From Neoceratodus forsteri (taxonomy: Eukaryota > Chordata > Ceratodontiformes > Ceratodontidae): a DNA stretch of 64,000 nt. The stretch lies in the NCBI GenBank assembly GCA_016271365.2, contig CM028129.1, positions 430,608,501 through 430,672,500 of the forward strand, given 5' to 3'. The position numbers and the translations under genes were made by a program. Below the pieces are notes generated by a model. That model had not been told where the DNA came from and searched no databases. It saw nothing but the letters and a program-made list of their open reading frames with translations. Below, one piece after another: positions 33,950-44,424 of this stretch. The number at the start of each line of letters is the position of its first letter. The first letter of the stretch is position 1.

Positions 33950-35870
33950 TAATGCATGCACAGTGTAAATATTTTCTATTTTCTATTAATAGTTTTCTTT
34001 ATGTTGGTTTGCACGCATGCGCAAGCAACATCTTGCTGGTATGGGTTTTGGGGAGCATCGGCTGCTGCTGGGCGTAATGCAGGGCATGCATCAGTAGGTG
34101 CGCCCCTCATTCCCCAATTAGCCTGCATGCCGGCGCCATTACCATTCATACGATAATGGGCAAGCACATCTAAGAAGGTCCGCTGCAATCCGAGTAAAGC
34201 TCGCCATATGCAGCAATCCATTGCTTCGCCGTGCTCGCCGCCATTATGAGCATGGTCAGTGAGCGGGCAGCTGCCTCACTTTGGCTGGCCATCCGGGTGC
34301 CTAACTCTGTTGGCAACCTCCTCAGAAGCTAGGTGCGCCGACGGGGAGCCCACTCCCCGCCGGGCATCACCCCCAACTGTTGATGCCGAGGGGTGCCCAA
34401 TCCCCTTGGCTCGTGCCCCCTTCTTTGTTTGTCGACGGGGTGCCCAATCCCAGTCGGCATTATCACCCCTGTTGGTGTTAACAAGGGTGCCCAGTCCCCA
34501 TCGGTCACTGACACCCCAAAACTCATTTAGGTGGCACGCTGGGAGCCCACCCCAGCATGCCAAATGCCCTGCAACACGTAAAACAGCCCCTTCAACCCCT
34601 CACCCCATACTTACTCCGGACCGCGCAACGATCTTCTGTGGACCGGAACACGTCTGTACTCTTCAAAGCCGACCGCAATCTGAGGAAATGCCGTAAGCTG
34701 TATAATGGAATGAATAGGGTTTTTTCAACTTTGTTTCATATCTCAGGCATTTCTTGATTTTGGCACCACCAACATGGGGTTTTAGACCCTCCTCATACTT
34801 CCTATCACTGTCATGGCGGCATCACGAAGGTGATTTCGCAGTCATCAGCGAAATCACCTTCGAGACCCATTAACGAAATGACAGTGCCAGTGTTCATGAG
34901 GTGGCCTCTCAAAAGCCTATGTTCCAAATTTGCGGACAAAATCCAACAAATGCCTGTTTTATGAGTTGCAGCGCTGCGCAGTTCCTACGCAGGCTCGTAA
35001 TCTCGCATTCGCAATATTTTAATGCCGGATTTTCAGCATTGGTATTTTGTGCACCTCTCAGAACAGTGTAGCTGTCATTTTCCACATCCTGCTCAAAATG
35101 TGTTTCCCGCATCTCACCGGGCACAATAGCGCAGTCATGTGGGAAATCAGTGTTTGGGCCAGATTATGAAAATGACAGTGGACAGTTCATGAGCAGAGCT
35201 CCTAGAATGCCTATGTTGAAAATTTGGAGCTGATACTCCATAAAATGACTGTGTTACGAGCGCAGCTAGGCAGATTGCACGCACGCTTGTACTTCGTCAG
35301 TATTTGTGATATTTTCACCTGGATTTTCACCATTGCCATTTTTCCACATCCTCTTGATGAACAGTACAGCCGTACTTCACGTATCCTGCCCAAAATGTGT
35401 TTCCGCACTTCCGGCGAGAATAGCATGGTCGCTGAGCAAAATCACTTTTGGGACACTTTGAGGAAATGACAGTGACACTGTAATGAGCAGAGTAATAAAT
35501 GCCTCATCTTGAAAATTTGGTGCCAAACGCCTATAAACTGGCAGTGCTGCAAGCATGCGCTGTATATTTCCCACGCACCCTTGTAACTCCGCAAATCTAT
35601 ATATTTGTATGCCACATTTTCAGCACTGGCATTTGTTACACTCTTGCGAACTGTGCAGCTGTCATTTTTCACATTCTGCCCAGCATGTTTTCCTGACTGC
35701 ACTAACAAACACCCAAAGGACACTCTAATGCCTGTCACCTCTGCAGGGTGGGGTGGTTGGCATCAGTTCAATACTTGACTGCCATTCCTATGCTGCATCT
35801 TCTAATTCTGCACTGCCATTGATAGTAAGACAACATTTGTCATTGACAAATGCTTGTTTAATTTCCTTTA
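33950..35870 (+). mobile_element. Unrecognised repeat family, copy D
   Basis: Contains gtgcccaatccc-type units (34,390-34,510), the ggcacgctgggagcccaccccagcatgcc block (34,530-34,563), cgatcttctgtggaccggaacacgtctgtactcttcaaa (34,630-34,670, matching 12,421-12,460), and 292-bp dyad units anchored at 34,918, 35,212 and 35,504. It ends with acaacatttgtcattgacaaatgcttgttta (about 35,831-35,861), the shared terminus. Non-coding. Confidence 0.6.
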
Positions 35871-36389
35871 GGTGGCTATTGATGCTGCCAGGCGGCCTTT
35901 GGATTCATCCTATTTGGTGGTATCAAAATGCATCCTTTTAGCTTCATCTGCAGCTTCATAATATCCTGGTCCAGGTTATTTTTAAACTTGGGACTTAAGC
36001 ATTAATGTACTGTGGCATTATAAATGATATGAAGTATATACATATATTTTCTGTTCATATATTGAGTATTAAATTGTAGTAAATATGCATTGATTGTATT
36101 TACATTTTAAAAATCACATGTCACTTTTAAGCAGCTCTTTTTTAAATGAGCTCTTATGCTAGCTATGTAATACCCTCCTGAGGACACTCTTAGTGCGAAA
36201 CTGGTCGAGGGGTGTTGTTTGCGGAGCTGTTAGCATTTATTTATTAAAGCCCTTTATGAACTTTGTTCTCTGGTGCTGGATTTGCTTTTTGTATTGGTTG
36301 ACTTTTTATCCAGGCACAGAGGAGTGGTTTAGAGCAGAGTTTAGCAAAGAGCTAAACTCTTTGTTTAATGTCAAAGCCGGAAAAAAACA
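35871..36389 (+). other. Possible Penelope end sequence, plus orientation
   Basis: AT-rich, with cacatgtcacttttaagc (about 36,115), gctatgtaat, tgcgaaactggtcg (about 36,193) and the ttattaaagccctttatgaactttg block. Similar in layout to 15,801-16,010 and inverse to 33,561-33,790. No protein signature in this part. Confidence 0.35.
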
Positions 36390-36859
36390 CTGGCACCACT
36401 TTACCATAGAAACAACAGCTTTATTGCATAAAAGTAAAATATTACATACTGTCCGCAGACCTGGTCGCTACAAAAGCCCCAATCGTTTTGCATTCACTGT
36501 ACCATTAGATGGGACAGGTAAGATCCAACCATGTATAAAAACAGGGTTGCTTAAAGTGACAGTGCATAATACACCATAAAGTGCTCAATAATCAAATATT
36601 AAAGTGCAATAGCAAAGTCACTAGAAACATTAAAATGAAATACTGCAGCAATATGTCTAGCACTATATTATAGAGACAATAGCATATTAGTACAATTTTC
36701 AGCTAATAGTCTTGAGTCTACAGGTACTCCATTGGTGCTAGAAGTAAATAGATCTTACTCCTCCGCACCCTAAAACAAATACAGAGAAAAAGACACATTA
36801 ACTAAAATAGCCCAAATGGACATATTGCTACATACTAATATTTACAATTCACTCATTGT

Positions 36860-37894
36860 TTATAAACAGAAGTATATCTATCCTGTCATTCAAACCAGGA
36901 TATCTCGATGCCTCTAAGGTAAATATCAAGAAGGACTCCTGCCTGATAAGCTTAAGATCCAAATCACCACCTCGAGGACCCAGCCCATGCCTTCCACTCC
37001 ACAAAATTTAAATGAGTGATTTTCCTCTGTTTACTAGTCCTGCAATGATTAGCTAATGCATTTGTGCCATCCTCACCGAGAGATACTCCTAAGCTGCTCC
37101 TCAATTCACATCTTAAAAGCTTGTGTGGTCTTCTGTACAAAAAGTACCCCATTCACAAACTGACACATACACTAGGTTAGTTATACTGCAAGTGAAAATG
37201 AGTTAGTCCTACAGATCTTACTATTGATCTTTGTCGTTAATGTTTTGCCCTTCAAAATATAAAGGCAAAATTTACGGTGACTATAGCAAAAGTCCTAGAA
37301 GGACATGGAGGCCACTGTTATCTTATCATAAGTGAGGGTGAATCCTCTGTCTGCAAACTATGCACCAGATGGTCCCATATACTTGTACCTGTTCTATATA
37401 CTATTCTCAGTGTAACATAGTCACCCCTTAATAGAGTACAGTACCAGTATGTAAGATACCTCAGTTCTCCCTAAGGATGTTTTCAGTCTCCTGGACCATC
37501 TCAAATAAGTGGTGACAAAATCATCCTAGTTAAACCTGGTTCTTTCCTCTAAGAGAGAAAGAGTAATTCCTCCCTATCTGCTGCAAAGGCATGATGAAAG
37601 GCTAGATCCATCACAGTTCTATCGTATCCTCTATCCAAAAATCTCCTTCATATGTCTGACCCATTAACAATAAAACCGTATCCTCACTACAGTTTCTTCC
37701 TACCCTTAACACCTGGGCCTTGGGAATGTTATTTATCAAATGGCATGGGTAGCAACTAGAGGCATGCAACAAAGGATTTCAGTCTGTCACTTACAGAATT
37801 GGTTTTAATAGTAGCACCTCCTCTTTTAGTGATCATCAGATCTGAAAAGAAACTGAATGTTTGTCTCATTGTTCAGAAAATCTAAGGTTCCAAT
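36860..37894 (-). pseudogene. Penelope-like post-RT region and GIY-YIG endonuclease
   Basis: Continues the element after the gypsy insertion: NLRFSEQ, then LLHASSCYPCHLINNIPKAQ and VGRNCSEDTVLLL (matching the LLH..S.HP.HLI..IP.GQ..R.RRNCS block). Near 37,150-36,960 a shifted set of frames gives YFVQKTT...IEEHLRSIS, then LKFCGVEGMGWVPRGGDLD-like text and LIRQESFLIFTLEASRYPGL followed by ND. These match the GIY-YIG domain tail (EH, PRGGD, QRE.FWI..L....P.GLN). Many stops and shifts. Confidence 0.75.
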
Positions 37895-39108
37895 TGTCAC
37901 AAACCCACTCCTGGGAACAGGCCTCTGCTACCACAGTGCCTAACCTTTAAGTGCGATTCATGAACTGGGACAAACAGGGACACCATCCTGTTTGTTTTGG
38001 GTCCGAGCAACTACATAGTCTCGAGTCCTGGTTCAATTATGAACCCTTTTAGCTAGCACACCAGGCAACAGGTCCAGATATCACACTCTCTTCGGGAAAA
38101 CAACGTAATATACTGTACTTGACCTAGCGAGCATACAAACCAACCTGGTTCACAGCCCCTTCTGACTTAATTGAGATACTAGTATTTTTCTTACCTTACT
38201 GATCTTTACACAGATCCTTGTTTACATGGCTGCATAAGGTGACACAATAAGCATTTAACAGCTGTGTTAGAATATTAAGACTGTTACACCATTCACACTC
38301 AGAATGAGAAAATGTCTCAGGCAGGTTTAAAGAAAACCAAATTTACTAAAACAAAATAGTAAATGAATACAGCACATCAAACAGAAATAATGATTACAGT
38401 CAGAAAAGACATAGACAAAAACAAAGTGCCTTGTAACTGAATTAACTAGTTCTAACTCAGTTTCAGTTGGTAAAGGTTCACACTGGAATTTCCGTCTTAG
38501 CAGAAGTGTCTCTTAGAGTCCAGAAGTAGATGTGTCTGTCCTTTCAGCCAGCTTGATAATATCAGAGGCCAAAATGTCCTTCCCATCCTGTGATGTCACA
38601 GCTCTGGCTGTTGGCAGAGGTCACCTTAGTCCTGTAATTAATTGATCAGTCACATGCCCTGCACACTGCTAAACATTCCAATTAAAAATATATATACTTC
38701 CTAGTTAGTGAACCACAGAGCATGCTTTATAACAGGTCACAATATCCCTTTGATCTCTCAGGAAAACAGTATGAGAACCACTTCTCAACATCTTGAGATT
38801 TTTGACATAGACTGACTAGGAAGCATTCTCCTCCTGTTACCTCATAAAAGGCAATATTTTCACTTCAAAGCACCAACTCTCTGAGAACATGACTTTTATG
38901 ATTTCCACACAGGTTCTAGAAGATATGTGTTAGTTTTCTAAAAGCCAGCTGTGTCTTCACAACTCAGAGAGAGAACAGCATATTTTTGAAAATCCAAGGT
39001 TCCATGATGCTTTACTGACTGCCATATTTCACAAGCAGAAATTCAAAGAAACATATATTTAAAGCAAAATATGATATAAATAATAACAGGCAGATGGCTA
39101 TTGTGACA
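37895..39108 (-). repeat. Full LTR of the Gmr1-like element (3' LTR on -)
   Basis: 1,214 bp, beginning TGTCACAA and ending TTGTGACA, an 8-bp terminal inverted repeat with the canonical TG...CA. Its last 345 bp (from about 38,763) match 44,075-44,424. A polypurine tract abuts it on the coding strand. Confidence 0.85.
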
Positions 39109-39119
39109 CCTCTTCTCCT
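39109..39119 (-). promoter_or_regulatory. Polypurine tract of the Gmr1-like element
   Basis: On the minus strand aggagaagagg directly precedes the TG of the downstream LTR. This is the position and composition of the plus-strand DNA primer in LTR retrotransposons. Confidence 0.75.
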
Positions 39120-39239
39120 AGACTGAATTTGGGGAATCTATTCCTAGGCATGGGATGAGTTTCACAAATTCAGTTCACTGCTCCTAACTGTCTGGATAGC
39201 CCGCCTGCATTGGCATTTGCTGCCCTGCCCTGTGCGTGA

Positions 39240-39985
39240 CAGTCATGTCATACCCCTGTAAAGGCAAAGGCTCTATCTTAGGAAGCCTACTATTTGTCTT
39301 ACCCATTTGTGTTAGCCAAGCCAGGAATTATGATCCGTCTGTACCTCAAAGTGCCTCCCATATAGGTGTGGCTCTAATTTCTTCAGTGCCCACACCAGTG
39401 CAAGGGCACTACTTCTCACTAATAAGAATAAGCTTGTTCCCTGGGAAGTAATTTTCTTACTGGGGTACACTATTAGGGTGATATTTCCTTGGTTAGAAGT
39501 CTGGCTAAGTACTGCCTCAATACCCACGTGTGAGGCATCTGTCTGGACTACAAATGGTTTGCTGTGTAGTCTGGACTGGCTAATACAGGAGCACCTGGAC
39601 AGTGTCTCCTTTAGCCTTGTAAAGGTTCATTCACAGGCTGGTTCCCAGTTTTACCCTTTAGGCATTCTTTCTTTAGCATGCCAGATAGGGAGCTGCCAGG
39701 GCGCTATAGTTTGATACAGATTTTATAGTACCCTGCAGTCCCTAGAAAACTCTGGACTTGCTTCTGTGTTTCAGGTCTGGGCCATGCCTCTATTGCCTCA
39801 GTCTTAGCTTGATTAGATGGAGCTGTCCCTGGCCTGCTACATTCCCTAGGTATGCCACCTCAGCCATGGCCACCTGGCACTTTTCAACTTTCACAGTGAG
39901 CCTGGCCTCTGTATCCTGCCCAACACTTACTTAAGGTGTGAGAGGTCTTCCTTCCAGCTGGCACTGAAGATGGCAATATCATCAC
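39240..39985 (-). pseudogene. Gypsy RT C-terminal part and RNase H
   Basis: Starts with DDIAIFSASWKEDLSHLK (DD codons at 39,978-39,983 are the RT catalytic pair), then a connection region (VLGRIQ...). The RNase H reads VQTDASHVGIEAVLSQ (catalytic D in TDAS), ALVWALKKLEPHLYGRHFEV and QTDHN. The LINE at 39,986-41,395 separates it from the upstream RT part. Shifted frames. Confidence 0.8.
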
Positions 39986-41395
39986 AGAAACATAGAAACG
40001 TAGACTTTGACAGCAGATAAGGACCGCTTGGCCCACCTAGTCTGCCCATTTCCCTACCTACGGATAAGCTGCAGATCCTAGTTAACCAACAGCCTATTTC
40101 TTCCTACCCCCACAAAAATGTCCATATGTCTGTCTCATGCATTCTTGAATTCTCTCACAGTTTTAGACCCCACAACCTCCTCAGGAAGGCTGTTCCATGT
40201 GTCCACCACCTGTCTGTGAAAAAATACTTCCTCATATTGCCCCTGAACTGCCCCCATCTTCAAATTGTGTCCCCTTGTTCTGCACATCTCTTTTCTGAAA
40301 GATGCTACCCTCTTGGCTTTTGTTGATTCCACTGAGGTACTTAAAAGTTTCTATCATGTCCCCCTCCTCCTTTCCTCAAGGGTATACATATTAAGATCCT
40401 TTAGTCTCTCCTCATGGCTTCTCTTGCAGACCCTGCACCATTTTAGTTGCCCCTCTGGACTGCCTCTATCCTGTCTATGGAGATGGGGTCTCCAGAACTG
40501 GATGCAGTACTCCAGATAGGGTCTTGCCAACTGTCTGTACAGAAGGATAACAACTTCCTGTTTTCTGCTGGTGATGCCTCCCTTATACATCCCAGTATCC
40601 CCTCAGCCCTCCCTACTGCCTTCTCACATTGTTTGCTAACCTTAAGATCATCTGGTATAATTACCCCCAGGTCCCTTTCCATTTTTGTTGTTGTTACTTT
40701 CTCCCCCATTGTGTAATCTTCCCCTGGGTTTTTGTTTCCCCAGATTGCATTATTTGCATACTTTGCATTGAATCTAAGCTGCCATACTTCTGACCATTCC
40801 TCCAACCTTGCCAAGTCCCTTCTCATCTTTTCCATGCCTCCTCGTATCAACCCTGTTGCATATCTTTGTGTCATCTGCAAAGAGGCATACTTTTCCTTCC
40901 AGTCCCTCTGCAATGTCACTTATAAAGACATTAAAAGGACTGGACCCAGTACTGAATCTGCGGTACCCCACTAGTAACCTCTTTCTTCAGAGTGGACTCA
41001 TTTACAATTACCTTCTGTGTCCTGTTGTCCAGCCAATGTTTTACCTAGGCTACCACCCTGGGACCCACTCCCAGGCTGGTTAATTTGACTATTAATCTTT
41101 GTGTGTGACTGTGTCAAATGCCTTGCTAAAGTCTAGGTAGGCCATGTTCTGCCCTTCCCTGGTCTACTTTGGTCACCCAGTCAAAGAAATTAATTAGATT
41201 CATCTGACATGACCTTCCTGGGCTGTAGAACCCATGCTGCTTTGGGTCCCAGCCCCACTGGCTCTAGATACTCAATAATTCTTTCCTTCAGAAGTGATTC
41301 CATCACTTTTTCTACCACAGAGGTCAAACTGACAGGTCTGTAGTTTCCTGCCTCTGTCTTGGTCCCACTTTTCTGAAGGGGAATCACATCCCTTC
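39986..41395 (-). mobile_element. CR1/L2-type LINE fragment inserted in the gypsy RT
   Basis: 5'-truncated. The minus strand starts VIPLQKSGTKTEAGNYRPVS and LTSVVEKVMESLL, then has a shifted [15 protein letters not shown] with FADDTKICN (about 40,880), MRRDLARLEEWSEVWQLRFN (about 40,800) and the C-terminal QVVDTWNSLPEEVVGSK block (about 40,220). It ends with the 3' sequence ggcccacctagtctgccca...aaacatagaaac. The same 3' family occurs at 6,360 and, in the other orientation, near 51,320. Confidence 0.85.
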
Positions 41396-41960
41396 CTCCT
41401 TCGTACCATGTAACACCTAGTTCACCAACTTTTGAAAGGTGGCAGGGCATCTTCATTCCAAAAGGCAAACCTTGAAGTCAAATAACCCTATCGGATGATG
41501 AAGACTGACCTCTCTCTAGCTCTGGCAGTTAACTCCACCTGCCAATACCCTTTCATCAGGTCAATGGTGGTAAGGTAGGTCCACCTCCCAACTTGTCCAG
41601 TAGTTCATCCATCCGTGGCACTGGGTGGGTGTCTGACTTCATGACTGCGTTGAGTCCATGATAGTCCACACAAAATGAATAGAGCTATCTAGCTTGGGAA
41701 TGAGGACTATGGGTGAGGCCCAGGGGCTGTGGGATTTCTGGATTAACCATAAATCCAGCATTTCCTCCACTCTCTCCTAATGTCCTTTTGGACAGCCTCT
41801 GACACCGATATGCTGTCCCGCCATAGAGCACTTGTGTCCCTGTATCTACATCATGTGTTGCTAAGGGGTTAGTCCAGGCTTGGCATTAAACAATGGGGCA
41901 AAGTCTGCTAAAACCCTCCTTCTTCCTGGATCTGTTCTGGGGTCAACCGAGGTGACAGTT
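41396..41960 (-). pseudogene. Gypsy RT N-terminal part
   Basis: Across shifted frames: LADFAPLFNAKPGLT (about 41,915-41,870), SPWASPIVLIPKLD (about 41,740), VDYHGLNAV-like and DTHPVPR.DELLD text, YWQVELTARARE, and PFGMKMPCHLSK followed by VGELGVTWY (41,466-41,400). This is the Ty3/gypsy RT series (SPWASPIVLV.KKDGS.R.CVDYR.LN, D..YP.P..DELLD, GYWQ, PFG..NAP). It stops just before the YLDD catalytic block because of the LINE insertion. Confidence 0.8.
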
Positions 41961-42059
41961 TGAGTGTCTCCACAGAGGACTCCCACTTGCTTTCCTCCAG
42001 CAAGTCCAGAAGGGATCTTCCCATCTGTCCTCCCCAGGACCACACACTGCAAAGACTAC

Positions 42060-43090
42060 ATCAGTCCTATATGCATATGGCTTCATCATGTTGACATGGT
42101 ACATCCTTTGTGTATATCTCCTGTCAGACAGTTCCACAATGTAATTTATGTCATTCACCTGTTTGACTACTTTGTATGGTCCTGCCAACCGGCCTGCAGC
42201 TTATCTTTCTGGACTGGGATTAGGACCATGACCTCTTTACTCTCAGTGTACAGTGAGCTCTGTCTCTGTGGTCATACCATACCTTTTGCTTCTGCTGAGT
42301 GGCTGCCAGGTTGCTCTGGGCTGTTCCAATAACCTCCTTCAGCTCTTCCTAAACTTGAGACATAATCCACTATGGGAGTTCCCTGGATGGCATGCTTGCC
42401 TTCCCAGTCCTCCTGGATCATGTCTGGGGAACACGCATCCCGGCCCATATAAGAGCTCGAAGGGGAAACCCTATCAACTCTAGGGCACCTCCTGTATGCA
42501 AACAACAGGTGGGAAGGTATTTCCCAGTCCCTCCCATGCTGTTCAGCAGATGCTTGGACATTGATTGTAGGATACCTTTAAACCTTTCCACAAGCCCATT
42601 GGCTTGCAGGTGATAAGGTATCGTGTGTCTCTGCACCACCCCACACTTCTCCCAAACACTTCATCAGGTCTGACATGAAGGAACCCTCGATTGGTGATAA
42701 CCTCCTGTGGAAACCCAACACAGGATAAAATCCCTAGCAAGGCATCTGCCACTTTGTCTGTCCTCAGTGAGGATAGGGTGACTGCCTCTGGGTACCTGGT
42801 GGCATAATCCACCACTGTTAGGATAAACCTCTTCCTGGAGGAGCTGGAGTATTCAAGGCCCCACAATATCCATTCCTACCCTCTGAATGTTCCTCCACTT
42901 TGGGCAAGGGAATTAGGCAGCTTGGGTTTTACTACCTGCCTTCCCTATTTCTTGGCACCGTGACAAGACCTGCAATATTCCTTCACCTGCTTTGTGAAGT
43001 TAGACCAATAGAAATTCTGGGCCAATCAGTGCATAGTACGCGTGATTCCCAGATGTCCAGACATGGGGATATCATGAGCAATCTTGAGGA
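42060..43090 (-). pseudogene. Gypsy integrase with C-terminal tail
   Basis: Zinc-binding N-terminus: AHDIPMSGHLGITRTMH and YWSNFTKQVKEYCRSCH (43,085-42,960), an HHCC-type pattern. Core: FILTVVDYATRYPEAVTLSS (about 42,830-42,775) with the first catalytic D; VITNRGF (about 42,700), where the usual second D is N; IPYHLQANGLVERFKG (about 42,620-42,580) with the E in the NG.VER motif. Tail: MAGPYKVVKQVNDINYIVEL and YHVNMMKPY (42,188-42,080), the usual integrase C-terminal module of gypsy elements. It ends immediately before the RT, not after RNase H. Confidence 0.8.
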
Positions 43091-43339
43091 ACTGCTCATG
43101 GTACCCCCGGGAACCAAGTTGCCTGCCCATCACCCCTCACATCTTGCATATACAGCAGTCTATTGTCCCAATACACTCTGTGTCTCCCCACCTCCCTGTG
43201 TCCCATCAGATTCTGCACAAGCCCTCAGCTTCTCTAAACTAGGGTCATTTTTCTGAGCAGCTGCAAATTCCCAAGGCATGGGACAGGTCTCCTTCAGTTT
43301 CTAAACTAGGGTCCCTAGCTCTAGCATCAGGACATTCAG

Positions 43340-43620
43340 GGTCGCCCACTGGTTTTATGTATCTTGGTCCATTTACTTGGAATAATCTTCCAGTTGTCCC
43401 ACAAAGCCTTAAAAGTCTCCTCTTTAAGAAATTGTTATTTGATTACTTTGAAGGTCTTGTTAAATGTAATTGTTTTGGCTGATGTTATATTATTGTTATT
43501 TTATTTATTTGTGTGTGTATTGTATTAATGTTGTTTAGTTATGTTTTCTGTGAGCTACACCTGTCAACAGAACTTTTTGTTCTGGAGTGCTAACTCATTA
43601 AGCAAATAAACAAAAAACAA
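43340..43620 (+). mobile_element. LINE 3' fragment inserted in the gypsy element
   Basis: Plus strand reads LGPFTWNNLPVVPQSLKSLL followed by FKKLLFDYF, the typical C-terminal block of a non-LTR RT protein, then a 3' UTR ending aagcaaataaacaaaaaac. Orientation is opposite to the host gypsy element. It separates the protease from the integrase. Confidence 0.65.
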
Positions 43621-43689
43621 ACTGTCATCCCTAGCCTTCTGACCCTCCTCCTCAGAGTAACTTTCTATAGCTGTTTTAGTAACTGCTAC

Positions 43690-44040
43690 CTGGGGAATTT
43701 AAGCTACCTTTCACTACTCTCCATGTCAGGAGACACAGGCTGGGGAACCAGCCTCCAAGTGTTTTCTACAGGAGCTTCTATGGGGTCCAAGGAACTATAA
43801 TTGGCCTTTGCCATCTGACTGCAGGTAACAACACACCACCCCATCTCGGAGATTGTTCCTATAACCACATCCAGGGCAAGATTTTCTGACACTGCAATTT
43901 TTGCACAGTTCTCCTATCTCATCCCAGTCCTGGAGAACACTAGGAAGTGGCAGATTTTCTCCTCCCAGTGAATCCCATACTGTAATGAACTGATTAGGTA
44001 TAATCGTTCAGGCTCAACCAAATCCCTTTACTCAAAGTAA
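43690..44040 (-). pseudogene. Gypsy protease C-terminal remnant
   Basis: The minus strand has LPSVLQDWDE.. text and SENLALDVVIGTISEMGWCV followed by VTCSQMAKAN. The (D)VVIGT.....VVTRSQ pattern resembles the end of gypsy aspartic proteases and the linker after them. The catalytic D(T/S)G part is not visible. It sits directly next to the truncated 5' LTR, so gag is missing. Confidence 0.45.
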
Positions 44041-44074
44041 GGGACACCTGTGTCCTCAACCCATGGGTTTGCAC

Positions 44075-44424
44075 CCTGAGAACCACTTCTCTCAACATCA
44101 TGATATTTTTACATAGACTGACTAGGAAGCATTTTTCCTCCTGTCACCTCATAAAAGGCAATATTTTCACTTCAAAGCATCAACTCTCTGAGAACATGAC
44201 TTTTATGATTTCCACACAGGTTCTATCAGATAGGCATTAGTTTTTCTAAAAGCCAGTTGTGTCTTCACAACTCAGAGAGAGAGAACAATATATTTTTGAA
44301 AATCCAAGGTTCCATGATGCTTTGCTGGCTGCCATGTTTCACAAGCAGAAATTCAAAGAAACATATACAGTATTTATAGCAAAATATGATACAAATAATA
44401 ACAGGCATAATGGTTATTGCAACA
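44075..44424 (-). repeat. Truncated 5' LTR of the Gmr1-like element
   Basis: Matches 38,763-39,108 closely (gagaaccacttctc, ctcataaaaggcaatattttcacttcaaagca, gattccatgatgct-type text). It ends attgcaaca, where the other LTR has attgtgaca. The remaining 870 bp or so of this LTR are deleted. Confidence 0.8.

Larger units (their letters stand above)
37895..44424 (-). mobile_element. Gmr1-like Ty3/gypsy LTR retrotransposon (INT before RT)
   Basis: Minus-strand order from 5' to 3': truncated LTR (44,424-44,075), protease end (about 44,040-43,690), integrase (43,090-42,330), integrase tail (42,188-42,060), RT (41,960-41,395), LINE insertion, rest of RT and RNase H (39,985-39,240), polypurine tract, full LTR (39,108-37,895). 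Ordinary Ty3/gypsy elements have RT-RH-INT. INT-RT-RH within a gypsy-type protein defines the Gmr1 group described in fishes and other deuterostomes. The insertion site in the Penelope element shows a five-base repeat, ccaat (37,890-37,894) and ccagt (44,425-44,429), with one mismatch. Gag and part of the 5' LTR are deleted. Inactive. Confidence 0.8.

Noticed and set aside
37895..44424. Possible endogenous retrovirus.
   Set aside because: The INT tail, RT text and INT-RT-RH order point to a Ty3/gypsy Gmr1-type element; no envelope frame or retroviral-type gag was seen.
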